A stretch of DNA of 64,000 bases, taken from Streptomyces dangxiongensis. GTDB lineage: Bacteria; Actinomycetota; Actinomycetes; Streptomycetales; Streptomycetaceae. Positions 11,201 through 19,980 of the stretch are shown here, piece by piece. Position 1 is the first letter of the stretch. The number at the start of each line of letters is the position of its first letter. Under the pieces are notes generated by a model. It ran no database searches, was not told where the DNA came from, and worked only from the letters and a program-made list of their open reading frames with translations. The position numbers were made by a program, and so were the translations under genes. The stretch is from the NCBI RefSeq assembly GCF_003675325.1, contig NZ_CP033073.1, positions 4,774,001 to 4,838,000 on the forward strand. Reading direction: 5' to 3'.

Positions 11201-13223
11201 CGGCGGCTCGGCCGGCTACGACCACAAGGGCATGGGCATCACCGCGCGCGGCGCCTGGGAGTCCGTGAAGCGGCACTTCCGCGAGCTGGGCGTGGACACC
11301 CAGTCCGAGGACTTCACGGTCGTCGGCATCGGCGACATGTCCGGTGACGTGTTCGGCAACGGCATGCTGCTGAGCGAGCACATCCGCCTGGTCGCCGCCT
11401 TCGACCACCGGCACATCTTCATCGACCCCACCCCGGACGCGGCCGTCTCCTACGCCGAGCGCCGCCGCCTGTTCGAGCTGTCCCGCTCCAGTTGGGCCGA
11501 CTACGACACCACGCTGCTGTCGACGGGCGGCGGGATCTTCCCGCGCAGCGCCAAGTCGATCACGCTCAACAACCACATCCGGCAGGCCCTGGGCATCGAG
11601 GGGAAGATCTCCAAGATGACCCCGGCCGACCTGATGAAGACGATCCTGCGGGCGCCGGTGGACCTGCTGTGGAACGGCGGCATCGGCACGTACGTGAAGT
11701 CGTCGGCGGAGTCCAACGCCGACGTCGGCGACAAGGCCAACGACGCCATCCGCGTCGACGGTGCCGACCTGCGCGTCAAGGTCGTCGGCGAGGGCGGCAA
11801 CCTGGGCCTGACCCAGCTCGGCCGCATCGAGTTCGCCCTGCACGGCGGCCGGATCAACACCGACGCGATCGACAACAGCGCCGGCGTGGACACCTCCGAC
11901 CACGAGGTGAACATCAAGATCCTGCTGAACGGCCTGGTCACGGACGGCGACATGACCGTCAAGCAGCGCAACAAGCTGCTCGCCGAGATGACCGACGAGG
12001 TCGGCGTCCTGGTGCTGCGCAACAACTACGCGCAGAACACCGCCCTCGCCAACGCCCTGTCCCAGGCCAAGGACATGCTCCACGCCCAGCAGCGGTTCAT
12101 CCGCCACCTGGTGCGCGAGGGCCACCTGGACCGGGCGCTGGAGTTCCTGCCCACCGACCGCCAGATCCGCGAGCGCCTCGGCCAGGGCCAGGGCCTGACC
12201 GGCCCGGAGACGGCCGTGGTGCTGGCGTACACGAAGATCACGGTCGCCGAGGAGCTGCTGAGCACCTCGCTGCCGGACGACCCCTACCTGCGCGGCCTGC
12301 TGCACGCGTACTTCCCGACGGCCCTGCGCGAGCGCTTCGCCGACGCGATCGACAACCACCCGCTGCGCCGCGAGATCACCACGACCGTGCTGGTCAACGA
12401 CACGGTCAACACGGGCGGTACCACGTATCTGCACCGTCTGCGCGAGGAGACCGGCGCCTCGCTGGAGGAGATCGTGCGCGCCCAGACCGCGGCCCGCAGG
12501 ATCTTCAGCTCGGCGCCGGTGTGGGACGAGGTGGAGGCCCTGGACAACCGGGTCGAGGCCGCCGTCCAGACCCGTATCCGGCTGCACTCGCGGCGCCTGA
12601 TCGAGCGCGGCACCCGCTGGCTGCTCAACAACCGGCCGCAGCCGCTGCAGCTCGCCGAGACGGTGGAGTTCTTCGCCGAGCGGGTCGAGCGGGTCTGGCA
12701 GGAGCTGCCGAAGCTGCTGCGCGGCGCGGACCTGGAGTGGTACCAGCACGTGTACGACGAGCTGTCCGAGGCCGGTGTCCCGGACGAACTCGCCACCCGG
12801 GTGGCCGGCTTCTCCTCCGCGTTCCCGGCGCTGGACATCGTCTCGGTGGCCGACCGCATGGGCAGGGAGCCGCTGGACGTCGCCGAGATCTTCTACGACC
12901 TCGCCGACCGGCTGGGGATCACGCAGCTTATGGACCGCATCATCGAGCTGCCCCGGTCCGACCGCTGGCAGTCCATGGCCCGCGCCTCCATCCGCGAGGA
13001 CCTGTACGCGGCCCACGCGGCGCTCACCGCGGACGTCTTCGCGGCGGGCGACGGCACCTCGACGCCGGAGCAGCGGTTCACGGCGTGGGAGGAGAAGAAC
13101 ACCGCGATCCTGGGCCGTGCCCGCACCACCCTGGAGGAGATCCGCGGCTCGGACTCCTTCGACCTCGCCAACCTGTCGGTGGCGATGCGCACGATGCGGA
13201 CGCTGCTGCGGACCCACTCGTAG
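8280..13223 (+). CDS. gdh: NAD-specific glutamate dehydrogenase, large L_180 class
   Basis: The 1647-residue protein has the size and architecture of the L_180 NAD-glutamate dehydrogenases first described in Streptomyces: a long N-terminal regulatory region with ACT-like parts, a central catalytic segment with PVGAKGGFVAKQLP (about residues 877-890) and the dinucleotide-binding part around VVGEGGNLGLTQLGRIE (about 1168-1184), then a long helical C-terminus. It oxidatively deaminates L-glutamate to 2-oxoglutarate with NAD, feeding carbon from amino acids into the TCA cycle. The start ATG 8280 has GGAG at 8266-8269. The gene is monocistronic, with a terminator 16 bp downstream. Confidence 0.97.
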   Translation: MQTKLDEAKAELLERAARVAENSPVGGHLPTGTTSEGGSGTPDGESLLTFLQRYYLHTAPEDLADRDPVDVFGAAVSHHRLAETRPQGTANVRVHTPSVEENGWTCSHTVVEVVTDDMPFLVDSVTNELTRQGRGIHVVIHPQFVVRRDLTGKLIEVLATPPTGDLPHDAHVESWIHVEIDRETDRADLKQISADLLRVLSDVREAVEDWEKMRNTSMRIADGLADEPAPADLAKPEIEEARELLRWLADDHFTFLGYREYQLRDDDTLAAVPGTGLGILRSDPHHAEEDRHPVSPSFERLPADARAKAREHKLLVLTKANSRATVHRPSYLDYIGVKKFDADGNVVGERRFLGLFSSAAYTESVRRVPVIRRKVEEVLERAGFSPHSHDGRDLLQILETYPRDELFQTPVTELQAIVTSVLYLQERRRLRLYLRQDEYGRYYSALVYLPRDRYTTGVRLRIIDILKEELGGISVDFTAWNTESILSRLHFVVRVPQGTELSELSDADKERIEARLVAAARSWADAFAEALTAECGEEYAAEVLRRYNNAFPEGYKADHPPRTAVADLQHLEQLGEDKVFSLSLYEPVGATPEERRFKIYQKGGSVSLSQVLPVLSRLGVEVTDERPYELRCTDRTTAWIYDFGLRMPKSLGGSSSDYLGGDARERFQDAFAATWTGQAENDGFNALVLSAGLTWRQAMVLRAYAKYLRQAGSTFSQDYMEDTLRNNVHTTRLLVSLFEARMSPERQQAGLEITDALLEELDAALEQVASLDEDRILRSFLTVIKATLRTNFFQEALGGKPHEYVSMKFDPQAIPDLPAPRPAYEIWVYSPRVEGVHLRFGKVARGGLRWSDRREDFRTEILGLVKAQMVKNTVIVPVGAKGGFVAKQLPDPAEDRDAWLAEGIASYKTFISALLDITDNMVAGEVVPPQDVVRHDGDDTYLVVAADKGTATFSDIANQVAGTYNFWLGDAFASGGSAGYDHKGMGITARGAWESVKRHFRELGVDTQSEDFTVVGIGDMSGDVFGNGMLLSEHIRLVAAFDHRHIFIDPTPDAAVSYAERRRLFELSRSSWADYDTTLLSTGGGIFPRSAKSITLNNHIRQALGIEGKISKMTPADLMKTILRAPVDLLWNGGIGTYVKSSAESNADVGDKANDAIRVDGADLRVKVVGEGGNLGLTQLGRIEFALHGGRINTDAIDNSAGVDTSDHEVNIKILLNGLVTDGDMTVKQRNKLLAEMTDEVGVLVLRNNYAQNTALANALSQAKDMLHAQQRFIRHLVREGHLDRALEFLPTDRQIRERLGQGQGLTGPETAVVLAYTKITVAEELLSTSLPDDPYLRGLLHAYFPTALRERFADAIDNHPLRREITTTVLVNDTVNTGGTTYLHRLREETGASLEEIVRAQTAARRIFSSAPVWDEVEALDNRVEAAVQTRIRLHSRRLIERGTRWLLNNRPQPLQLAETVEFFAERVERVWQELPKLLRGADLEWYQHVYDELSEAGVPDELATRVAGFSSAFPALDIVSVADRMGREPLDVAEIFYDLADRLGITQLMDRIIELPRSDRWQSMARASIREDLYAAHAALTADVFAAGDGTSTPEQRFTAWEEKNTAILGRARTTLEEIRGSDSFDLANLSVAMRTMRTLLRTHS

Positions 13224-13238
13224 CCGTACGGCGGAGAG

Positions 13239-13273
13239 GGCGCCCCGGGCCGGTGACGGTCCGGGGCGCCTTT
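13239..13273 (+). terminator. Terminator of gdh
   Basis: GGCGCCCCGG (13239-13248) and CCGGGGCGCC (13261-13270) form a perfect 10-bp stem followed by TTTCCCTTT. Confidence 0.8.
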
Positions 13274-13319
13274 CCCTTTCCCGCGTGCGCCGGGTGCCGT
13301 GCACCGGTGGGCGGAGGGG

Positions 13320-14582
13320 TCAGGTGGCGCAGCCGGCCGGCTCTCCGGCCGTCCGGTCGCCGTCGGGGGCGGCGGGTGCCGTGCCTCCCCGCCGCCACAG
13401 CCGTTCCAGGGCGAGGGGCAGGCCGATCACGGGAACGAGCCAGACCTGGACGTAGAGCCGGTCCTGCTCCACGGCCAGCGGGTGCGCGGCCATGGTCGCG
13501 AATCCGGTCAGGCCCGTCGCGAGGACGCACAGGGCCACCGGCACCGAGCGTTTCCACAGCCCCCACGCGCCGGCCGCGAGGAGCGTGAGCAGCAGCGGGG
13601 CGAGGGCCTCCTGCTGGAGCCACTGCCACCAGTAGACGGTGTTCAGCCGGAGCAGGGAGCGCCAGGGGCCGGAGACCTCGGGGTAGGTCCAGTGCAGGGT
13701 GAACATGTCCTGCAGCGAGTCGGTCATGCCCGGCAGCCCGAACGCCCCGCTGACGGCGAGCACGGTCACCGTGCCGGCCGTCGCGAGTCCGGCGAGCACC
13801 CAGGTGCCGCGCTGCCGTGCGCGCCGGACCAGGAGCAGGATCGCGTACGCGGCCACCGCAGTGAACAGCCCGATGATCAGGAAGCTGGAGTACTTGACGG
13901 CGGCCCCTAGGGCGAAGGCGCCGGCGAAGAGCGTCGCGCCCCGGGCGACCCGGCCTTGCAGCAGCAGGACGGAGGCGAGCAGCAGGGCCGTCATCAGGGC
14001 CGTCACCGGTCCTTCGGACAGGGGGCGCCCGCCCCACTGCGCGAGCGGTGTGACGTAGTACAGGATCTGGCCGAGGACGGCGGCCGGCGGTGGGGAGCGC
14101 AGCGCGCGCAGCAGCAGGTACACGAGCCATCCGGCGGCCGTCGTGAAGGCGAGCGCCACCGCGGTCAGGCCCGCCTTGGCGCCGAGCAGCGCCACGAACG
14201 GCGCGGCCATCAGCGGGTAGCCGGGCCGGGTGCGGAAGATGCGCTCGTACTTCGGGCTGGTCGGGGTGAGCCCGTCGCGGTACTTCGTCTCGCAGGTGTG
14301 CCGGTACGCCGCCTCCCGCCCCGGCTCGCCGAACCCCCGCTGGTCCAGCAGCCGGTTGCGGTGCACGAGCCGGGCGGTGTCGGCGCAGTAGGCGGCGACG
14401 GCCTTCTGCCGGGCCTGCCGGGGGGAGTCACCGAGGAACTCGTAGGCCTCGCGGGCGTAGCGGTAGGAGTCGTTGGAGAACCGGGTCGCCGGATAGGCGA
14501 AGACGTGCAGGACGACGAGGACGACGGCGGCGAGCAGGGGCAGCGCCCGCAGGCGGGCGAGGTGAGCCGTTCCGCCGTCCAA
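13320..14582 (-). CDS. Polytopic membrane protein, possible GT-C glycosyltransferase
   Basis: The 420-residue product has about ten hydrophobic segments, beginning with LPLLAAVVLVVLHVFAY near residue 14. An extracellular loop after the first span contains FSNDSYRYAREAYEF and, later, RPGYPLMAAPFVALLG; an acidic residue in this first loop is a feature of GT-C enzymes that use lipid-linked sugars. I cannot place it in a numbered family. It is the last gene of a minus-strand run that begins with the TagGH-like transporter, 92 bp after the PIG-V-like gene, which suggests a role in modifying the exported glycopolymer. Confidence 0.7.
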   Translation of the reverse strand: MDGGTAHLARLRALPLLAAVVLVVLHVFAYPATRFSNDSYRYAREAYEFLGDSPRQARQKAVAAYCADTARLVHRNRLLDQRGFGEPGREAAYRHTCETKYRDGLTPTSPKYERIFRTRPGYPLMAAPFVALLGAKAGLTAVALAFTTAAGWLVYLLLRALRSPPPAAVLGQILYYVTPLAQWGGRPLSEGPVTALMTALLLASVLLLQGRVARGATLFAGAFALGAAVKYSSFLIIGLFTAVAAYAILLLVRRARQRGTWVLAGLATAGTVTVLAVSGAFGLPGMTDSLQDMFTLHWTYPEVSGPWRSLLRLNTVYWWQWLQQEALAPLLLTLLAAGAWGLWKRSVPVALCVLATGLTGFATMAAHPLAVEQDRLYVQVWLVPVIGLPLALERLWRRGGTAPAAPDGDRTAGEPAGCAT

Positions 14583-14674
14583 GGGTCTCTCCAGTCCGGT
14601 CGGTGCGGGAACAGGGGCCGGCAGGCCGAGCGCGACGATTCAGCATATAGCGGCTTTTCCCGGCGTACCGGACG

Positions 14675-15895
14675 TCAGGGTGCGGGCCGGAACAGCGCGA
14701 GCAGTCCGGCCCCGTACCAGCCGGCGAACACCGCGCCGCTCCCGTACACCATCCAGCGCACCTCCCGCCGGGCCCTGGCCAGGGCGGGCGCCGGCGACAG
14801 CAGCAGGACGGGCAGGAACGGCAGCATGAAGCGGGGCTTGGAGAACGGGGCACCGGACACGCCGACCATCAGCAGCCAGGCGCCCGCCACGAGCAGCACC
14901 AGGGGCCACGGCACCCGCCGGTCCAGCGCCAGCGCGACGGTCCCGACGGCGACGGCGGCGATCGTCGTGAGCACGGCCACGTACCGCATGTCGGGCGAGT
15001 GCTCCCCGGCCGCGTGGCGCAGGAACTGGACGGTGCCCCGGCCGAGGTCGAAGGACTGGCCCCAGGCCCGTTGCGCCACGAACCAGCCCGTGAGCGAGCC
15101 GATCCTGCTGCCGAGATACAGCCAGCTCCACACCAGGCCCAGCGGGGCCAGCACGGTCGCGGCCAGGGGCCGCAGGCCGTCACGGCGGCCGGCCAGCGCC
15201 ACCAGCCCCGTCAGGGCGGTCACCGCGACCAGCACCGACGCGGTGGGACGGACCGTCCCGGCCAGCGTGCACAGGAGCCCCGCCGTCACCCACCGCCGGG
15301 CGACCAGGGCCACGAGCGCCCACACAAGCACAGCGGTGAACACGGCCTCCGAGTACGGGATCCAGAGCACGAACGCGTACGGCGAACACGCCCACAGCCC
15401 CACGCAGACGAGGGCGGCGCGGCTGCCGACGACTGCCCGCGCCAGTGTGTGCACCCCGCTCGCCGCCACCGCTCCGGCCACCCAGGAGACCAGCACACCG
15501 GCGTGGGCCAGGGTCAGCCCGGTCACCGCGTGCACGGCGAGGATCACCCCGGGGAACAGGGGGAAGAAGGCGAGCGTGTTGTAGTCGGGCACGCCGTCGG
15601 GCCGGAAGGTGAGCCGGTCGGGGTAGCCGTGCGCGGCCACGGACAGGTAGTTGGCCGCGTCCCAGCGGCCGAGCACGCTCGTCACCCCGTGGCCGAGATG
15701 CCGGTTCAGCAGCAGCAGGACGGTGAACCCGAGGACGGACAGCGATAGCTGGAGGGCGACGGCACGCCCTGTCTCGCGCGGGGCGAACGTGATGTGCGCG
15801 GGCTGCCGGCGCACCGCCTCGCGCAGCCGGGCCCGCAGACCGCCGCCGGGCGGCCGGGCCGGGGTGACGGCCGTCGGAGGGACCAGTTGGGCCAC
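14675..15895 (-). CDS. PIG-V-like membrane mannosyltransferase family protein
   Basis: The 406-residue product is a multi-span membrane protein. After a cytoplasmic N-terminus and a first span (LSLSVLGFTVLLLL) it has GRWDAANYLSVAAHGYP, close to the WDxxxYxxIAxxGY pattern of the PIG-V/GT-C mannosyltransferase group, and then YNTLAFFPLFP. Later segments contain IPYSEAVFT and RFMLPFLPVLLL, also family-like. It probably transfers a sugar from a polyprenyl-phosphate donor on the outer face of the membrane. It follows the GT2 gene by 54 bp on the same strand. Confidence 0.75.
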   Translation of the reverse strand: MAQLVPPTAVTPARPPGGGLRARLREAVRRQPAHITFAPRETGRAVALQLSLSVLGFTVLLLLNRHLGHGVTSVLGRWDAANYLSVAAHGYPDRLTFRPDGVPDYNTLAFFPLFPGVILAVHAVTGLTLAHAGVLVSWVAGAVAASGVHTLARAVVGSRAALVCVGLWACSPYAFVLWIPYSEAVFTAVLVWALVALVARRWVTAGLLCTLAGTVRPTASVLVAVTALTGLVALAGRRDGLRPLAATVLAPLGLVWSWLYLGSRIGSLTGWFVAQRAWGQSFDLGRGTVQFLRHAAGEHSPDMRYVAVLTTIAAVAVGTVALALDRRVPWPLVLLVAGAWLLMVGVSGAPFSKPRFMLPFLPVLLLSPAPALARARREVRWMVYGSGAVFAGWYGAGLLALFRPAP

Positions 15896-15949
15896 GGTGA
15901 CTCCACGGGGTGCGGGAACGGCTCGGCGGAACGGTGCCCTGCGCCCGTC

Positions 15950-17614
15950 TCACCTCAGCAGGCTCGCCACCAGTTGGGCAGCGCTGCGGATCCGCGGCCG
16001 GGCCACGTGCCGGACCACCGGCCGGATCACCCGAGCCGTCACCCCCACCGGGCGCCAGCGCAGTTGGAGGCGGCCGGGGTTGCGGCCCTCCGGTTCGAGG
16101 ACGATCTCGTGCGGGGTGGCGCCGGAGCGGTAGGGCACGCGGATCCTGCGCGTGGGGAAGTCCAGCGGGGCGAGCAGGAGGCCGGTGTGGGACAGCCCCT
16201 GCTGGTCGAGTCGCAGCAGCGGGTGCCGTACGCCCTCGAAGCCCTGGAGGGGCGGCTGTGCGGTGGCCAGGTCGAGGCGGACGGTGCCCTCGAACACGCC
16301 GGGCCGGACCGGGTCCAGTCGGAAGGGGACCGTCATGCGGTGCCCGCCGGGGGAGAGCAGCAGGCAGGCGCGCTGGGGGCCGACCGGGAGGCGCAGCCCG
16401 GGGTCGTAGGTGCGCACGGCGAGGGCCAGGGACGCTCCGGGACCGGAGGTCAGGTCCGTGATCTCGTGGCGGAACTGGGCCGTGGGGAAGGGCCGGGTGT
16501 CCAGCTCCAGCTCCGAGAGGTCCAGTTCGCGGCGGGCCCGGTCCGTGGCGGGGACCGTGTCGCCCCAGTACGGGCCGCCCGCCGCGTCGGCCGTGACCCG
16601 CCTCGGCGCCACCGCGTGCCCCAGCCCGCGCGCCGCAGGCCGGACCTCGGACAGCCGGTCGTCCCGCAGCAGCTCCAGCACCACCCGCTCGGCGCGGGGC
16701 AGCCGGGCGTACGCCTCGGGGGCCAGCGTGTCCAGGTAGGGGTTCATGAGGCCGGCGAAGGCCGTGAGCCACTCCTCGTCGCGGTAGGGCAGATCACCGG
16801 CGTACATCCGGAAGTCGTGCTTGAGGAACTTGTAGTCCTTGTCCGCCCGCAGCCCGGCGTGCCCGCTGCTCACCAGGAAGTCGTCGATGAGGTGCTGGAC
16901 GTGGACCCGGTCGCGGACGTTGGAGATCCGGTGCCGCTGGTTGGAGATGGAGGCGGAGGCCGCGTCGGCGAACGGCTCGATGTACCAGACGTACACCGGG
17001 TCGGGGATGATCGTGAACGCCTTCGCCAGGCAGTACGCCTGCGCCGAGAACAGTTGGTCCTCGTAGTGGATGCCCTCGGGGAAGCGGAGCCGGTGGCGGT
17101 CCAGGAAGGAGCGGGCGTACATCTTGCTGGTCGACAGGTGCTCGAAGAACAGCCGCGGGTCCGCCCCGATGCCCTCCACCGTGCGGCGCTCGGCGACCAG
17201 GTGCGGCATCCAGGTCGAGCGCCGGCCGGTGTCCACCCGGACCCGGCGGACCGCGCCCATGGTGAAGTCGACCTCCCGTTCGCGGTGGGCCGCGAGCAGC
17301 GACTCGACCGACCGCGGCGGGAGTTCGTCGTCGCTGTCCAGGAACATCAGGTACGGCGCCCGGGCGATCTCCACGGCCCGGTTGCGCGGGGCGCTGCACC
17401 CGCCGCTGTTGCGGGGCAGGCGGAGATAGCGGATGCGGTGGTCCCGGGCCGCCAGCTCGCGGGCCACGGCCGGTGTGTCGTCCTCGGAGTGGTCGTCGCT
17501 GATGACGATCTCGATGCCGGGGTGGGTCTGCGCGCGCACGGACGCGACCGCGCGGGGGAGGCGGGCGGCGTCGTTGTAGACGATGACCGTGACCGTGACG
17601 TCGGGGCGGGTCAT
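15950..17614 (-). CDS. Family 2 glycosyltransferase with C-terminal accessory domain
   Basis: The first 250 residues are a GT-A fold GT2 domain: TVTVIVYNDAARL, VISDDHSEDDT, then SAPRNRAVEIARAPYLMFLDSDDE, which supplies the DxD metal/nucleotide site. An HYEDQLF motif follows, as in bacterial polysaccharide GT2 enzymes. The last 200 residues form a beta-rich domain without a motif I know. The donor is probably a nucleotide sugar and the acceptor a cell-wall polymer. The start overlaps the stop of the upstream TagF-like gene as ATGA (17611-17614), so the two are translationally coupled. Confidence 0.88.
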   Translation of the reverse strand: MTRPDVTVTVIVYNDAARLPRAVASVRAQTHPGIEIVISDDHSEDDTPAVARELAARDHRIRYLRLPRNSGGCSAPRNRAVEIARAPYLMFLDSDDELPPRSVESLLAAHREREVDFTMGAVRRVRVDTGRRSTWMPHLVAERRTVEGIGADPRLFFEHLSTSKMYARSFLDRHRLRFPEGIHYEDQLFSAQAYCLAKAFTIIPDPVYVWYIEPFADAASASISNQRHRISNVRDRVHVQHLIDDFLVSSGHAGLRADKDYKFLKHDFRMYAGDLPYRDEEWLTAFAGLMNPYLDTLAPEAYARLPRAERVVLELLRDDRLSEVRPAARGLGHAVAPRRVTADAAGGPYWGDTVPATDRARRELDLSELELDTRPFPTAQFRHEITDLTSGPGASLALAVRTYDPGLRLPVGPQRACLLLSPGGHRMTVPFRLDPVRPGVFEGTVRLDLATAQPPLQGFEGVRHPLLRLDQQGLSHTGLLLAPLDFPTRRIRVPYRSGATPHEIVLEPEGRNPGRLQLRWRPVGVTARVIRPVVRHVARPRIRSAAQLVASLLR

Positions 17615-19869
17615 GCCGTGGCCTCCTCGGGGGTGGGGGCGGGAGTGCGGTCCTCGAGCGGGAGTACCGGCGGCAGCGATTCCTCCGGTTCGCCCAGGAA
17701 CACCCGCCGTACGACCCGTTCGGCGGCGCGTCCGTCGTCGTACTCGCAGAACCGGCGCCGGAACGCAGCCCTCGCCTTGGCCGCGCTCTCGTCGCGCCAG
17801 GCACCGGAGGCGAAGATCTCGACCAGTTCCTCCTGGGTGCGCGCGACCTGGCCGGGGTGTTCGGCCATCAGGTCGAAGTAGACGCCCCGGGTGGTGCGGT
17901 ACGTCTCCCAGTCATCGGCGTGGATCACGATGGGGCGGTCCAGGTTGGCGTAGTCGAACATGATCGAGGAGTAGTCCGTGACCAGTACGTCGGCGGCCAG
18001 GCACAGTTCCTCGACGGGATCGTAGGAGGAGACGTCGATGATCCGGCCGGAGCGGCGCAGGCCGGTCAGCGGGGAGACCGCGCCGCCGTAGAAGTAGTGG
18101 GCGCGGACGAGGAGGACCGTGTCGTCGCCGAGGCGGTCGGCGAGGGCGGCGAGGTCGAGGCGGGGGGTGAACCCGGCCTCGTAGTCGCGGTGGGTGGGGG
18201 CGTACAGGACGGCCGTCGTGCCGGGGGCGATGCCGAGGCGGGCGCGGGCCGCGCGGACGTCGGCCGCCGTGGCCGTGCAGAAGACGTCGTTGCGCGGATA
18301 GCCGTGGTCCAGGGACGTGTAGCGGGCCGGGTAGGCGCGCTCCCACATGCGGGTGGAGTGGCTGTTGGCGCTGACGCTGTAGTCCCACCGGTCGATCCGG
18401 GTCAGCAGGGCGGCGAAGTCCAGGCCCTTGGCGGCGGCCGGGTGGTCCATCTGGTCCAGGCCCATGCGTTTGAGGGGGGTGCCGTGGTGGGTCTGGAGGT
18501 GGATCTGTCCGGGGCGTTTGACGACCGCGTTGGGGAAGTTGACGTTGTTCGTCAGATACGTGGCGGTGGCCAGGGTCTCCCAGTAGCGGCGGGTGCCGGG
18601 GACGACGTGGTCGGTGCCGGGGGGCAGCAGGGCCGCGTTCTGGCCGGTCACCACCCACACCGGGTGGATGTGCGGGGCGAGTTCGGCGAGTTTCGCGGCG
18701 ATCGCGGCCGGGTTGCAGGCGACCCCGCGGTCCCAGTACGCGGCGAACACGGCGAGGTCGGGGCGCAGCGGGCGGTTCAGGGCGCGGCGGTACTGGTGGT
18801 CGCGGACCTTCGCGCCCAGCCGCCGTTTGCGCGTCCGTACGGCCTTCCGGGCGGCGCGGCGGGTGCGGTTGGCGGCCTGGAACGCCCGGTAGCGGTGGTA
18901 CGCGCCCTCCTCCAGCAGCGCGTGCCGTACGCCCTCCAGGCCCGCCGGCCGCTGATGGCCCTCGGGGCGCCAGCGCAGCGCCGCCAGGGAGGCGCGCCGG
19001 AAGAACTCGCGGGCCACGGGGTCGGGCAGGTCCTCACGGGCGAAGGTGCGCAGCAGATCACGCACCATCAGGTTGTACAGCACCGTGCGGACGGCGCGGC
19101 GCTCCCCGGTGAGCGGGAGCAGGGACTCGTAGCGGTCGACGAGGGCGAGCCGGTCCTCGGGGGCGCGCGGCGGCAGGCTCTCGGGGCGCAGCACGCGGTT
19201 CTCGTACGCCGACTGGTTCAGACAGGCGACGCGGCCGGCGTACAGCAGGGCCGCGTGGGCGGCGTGCGGTTCGTCGTCGGTGGTGAGCCGCTCCTCGTGC
19301 GCCCGCCAGAACGCGGCGCGCAGCGCGCGGTTGCCGAGCAGCGGGGTGAGCCGCAGCAGATGGGCGGCCCCGGCCAGGGGCAGTGGGGCCCGGCCGACGG
19401 CGGCGAGGAGGCGGCCGTCGCGGGAGGGGGTGGCGGCGGTCCGCCAGGTGGTGGTGACGTGGTCGAAGAGCAGCACGTCGACGGGGGCGTCGGGGCCACC
19501 GGGCGCGCCGGGGGCTTCCGGGGTGCCGGTGGCGTCCCCGTCGCCGGTGGCGTCCAGTTCGGCGGTCCGTTCGGCGATCAGGCGGGGCGCGCCGGCGGGC
19601 AGGCCGTCCTTGGCGTGCACGAAGTGCAGCCAGCGGCCGGAGGCACGGGCGGCGCCGGCCGCCCGCGCCTCCGCGTCACCGGTGCCCTCCGGCAGGGCGA
19701 CGATGACCGTGTCCGGGGCGTGGCGCTCGGCCGTCTCCCGCGCCCACTCGCCGACCGCGACGACGATCACCTCGGCGTCGCTGAGCGGGTGGGCGTCCAG
19801 GGAGCCGAGGAGTTCGGTCAGATGCCCCTGGGTGTTCGGCCCGTAGACGATCACGCTCAACTGGGGCAT
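17611..19869 (-). CDS. TagF-like CDP-glycerol glycerophosphotransferase with degenerate GT2 N-terminus (paralogue 1)
   Basis: The C-terminal half (about residues 390-720) is a TagF/TagB-type CDP-glycerol:poly(glycerophosphate) glycerophosphotransferase: THHGTPLKRMG with His462, YAPTHRDY, LLVRAHYF, and VTDYSSIMFDYANLDRP. Both conserved His positions and the TDYSS phosphate-binding motif are intact. The N-terminal 250 residues look like a GT2 relic (LSVIVYGPNTQGHLTELL) but lack the DxD motif. I chose ATG 19869 because GAAGGAG lies 9 bp upstream; the frame extends 16 codons further without a ribosome-binding site. It would polymerise or prime a teichoic-acid-like chain at the cytoplasmic membrane and lies just downstream of the TagGH-like exporter genes. 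Confidence 0.88.
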   Translation of the reverse strand: MPQLSVIVYGPNTQGHLTELLGSLDAHPLSDAEVIVVAVGEWARETAERHAPDTVIVALPEGTGDAEARAAGAARASGRWLHFVHAKDGLPAGAPRLIAERTAELDATGDGDATGTPEAPGAPGGPDAPVDVLLFDHVTTTWRTAATPSRDGRLLAAVGRAPLPLAGAAHLLRLTPLLGNRALRAAFWRAHEERLTTDDEPHAAHAALLYAGRVACLNQSAYENRVLRPESLPPRAPEDRLALVDRYESLLPLTGERRAVRTVLYNLMVRDLLRTFAREDLPDPVAREFFRRASLAALRWRPEGHQRPAGLEGVRHALLEEGAYHRYRAFQAANRTRRAARKAVRTRKRRLGAKVRDHQYRRALNRPLRPDLAVFAAYWDRGVACNPAAIAAKLAELAPHIHPVWVVTGQNAALLPPGTDHVVPGTRRYWETLATATYLTNNVNFPNAVVKRPGQIHLQTHHGTPLKRMGLDQMDHPAAAKGLDFAALLTRIDRWDYSVSANSHSTRMWERAYPARYTSLDHGYPRNDVFCTATAADVRAARARLGIAPGTTAVLYAPTHRDYEAGFTPRLDLAALADRLGDDTVLLVRAHYFYGGAVSPLTGLRRSGRIIDVSSYDPVEELCLAADVLVTDYSSIMFDYANLDRPIVIHADDWETYRTTRGVYFDLMAEHPGQVARTQEELVEIFASGAWRDESAAKARAAFRRRFCEYDDGRAAERVVRRVFLGEPEESLPPVLPLEDRTPAPTPEEATA

Positions 19870-19889
19870 CGCGGGGGACTCCTTCGGCT

Positions 19890-19980
19890 CGATGTCTCCG
19901 GGCACACCTTCCATCACATACTGTCATTAAACAGATGAAAGGGATATATGTGCCCGGTGAGGGAGCCCGTCCGGGGTCGT
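19890..19980 (-). promoter_or_regulatory. AT-rich candidate promoter upstream of TagF-like paralogue 1
   Basis: The segment around 19911-19950 is unusually AT-rich for this window (for example TTTAATGACAGTATG on the minus strand) and contains a small inverted repeat CTGT-N6-ACAG. It lies between the TagH-like gene and the TagF-like gene and may start a separate transcript. No confident -35/-10 pair is assigned. Confidence 0.35.
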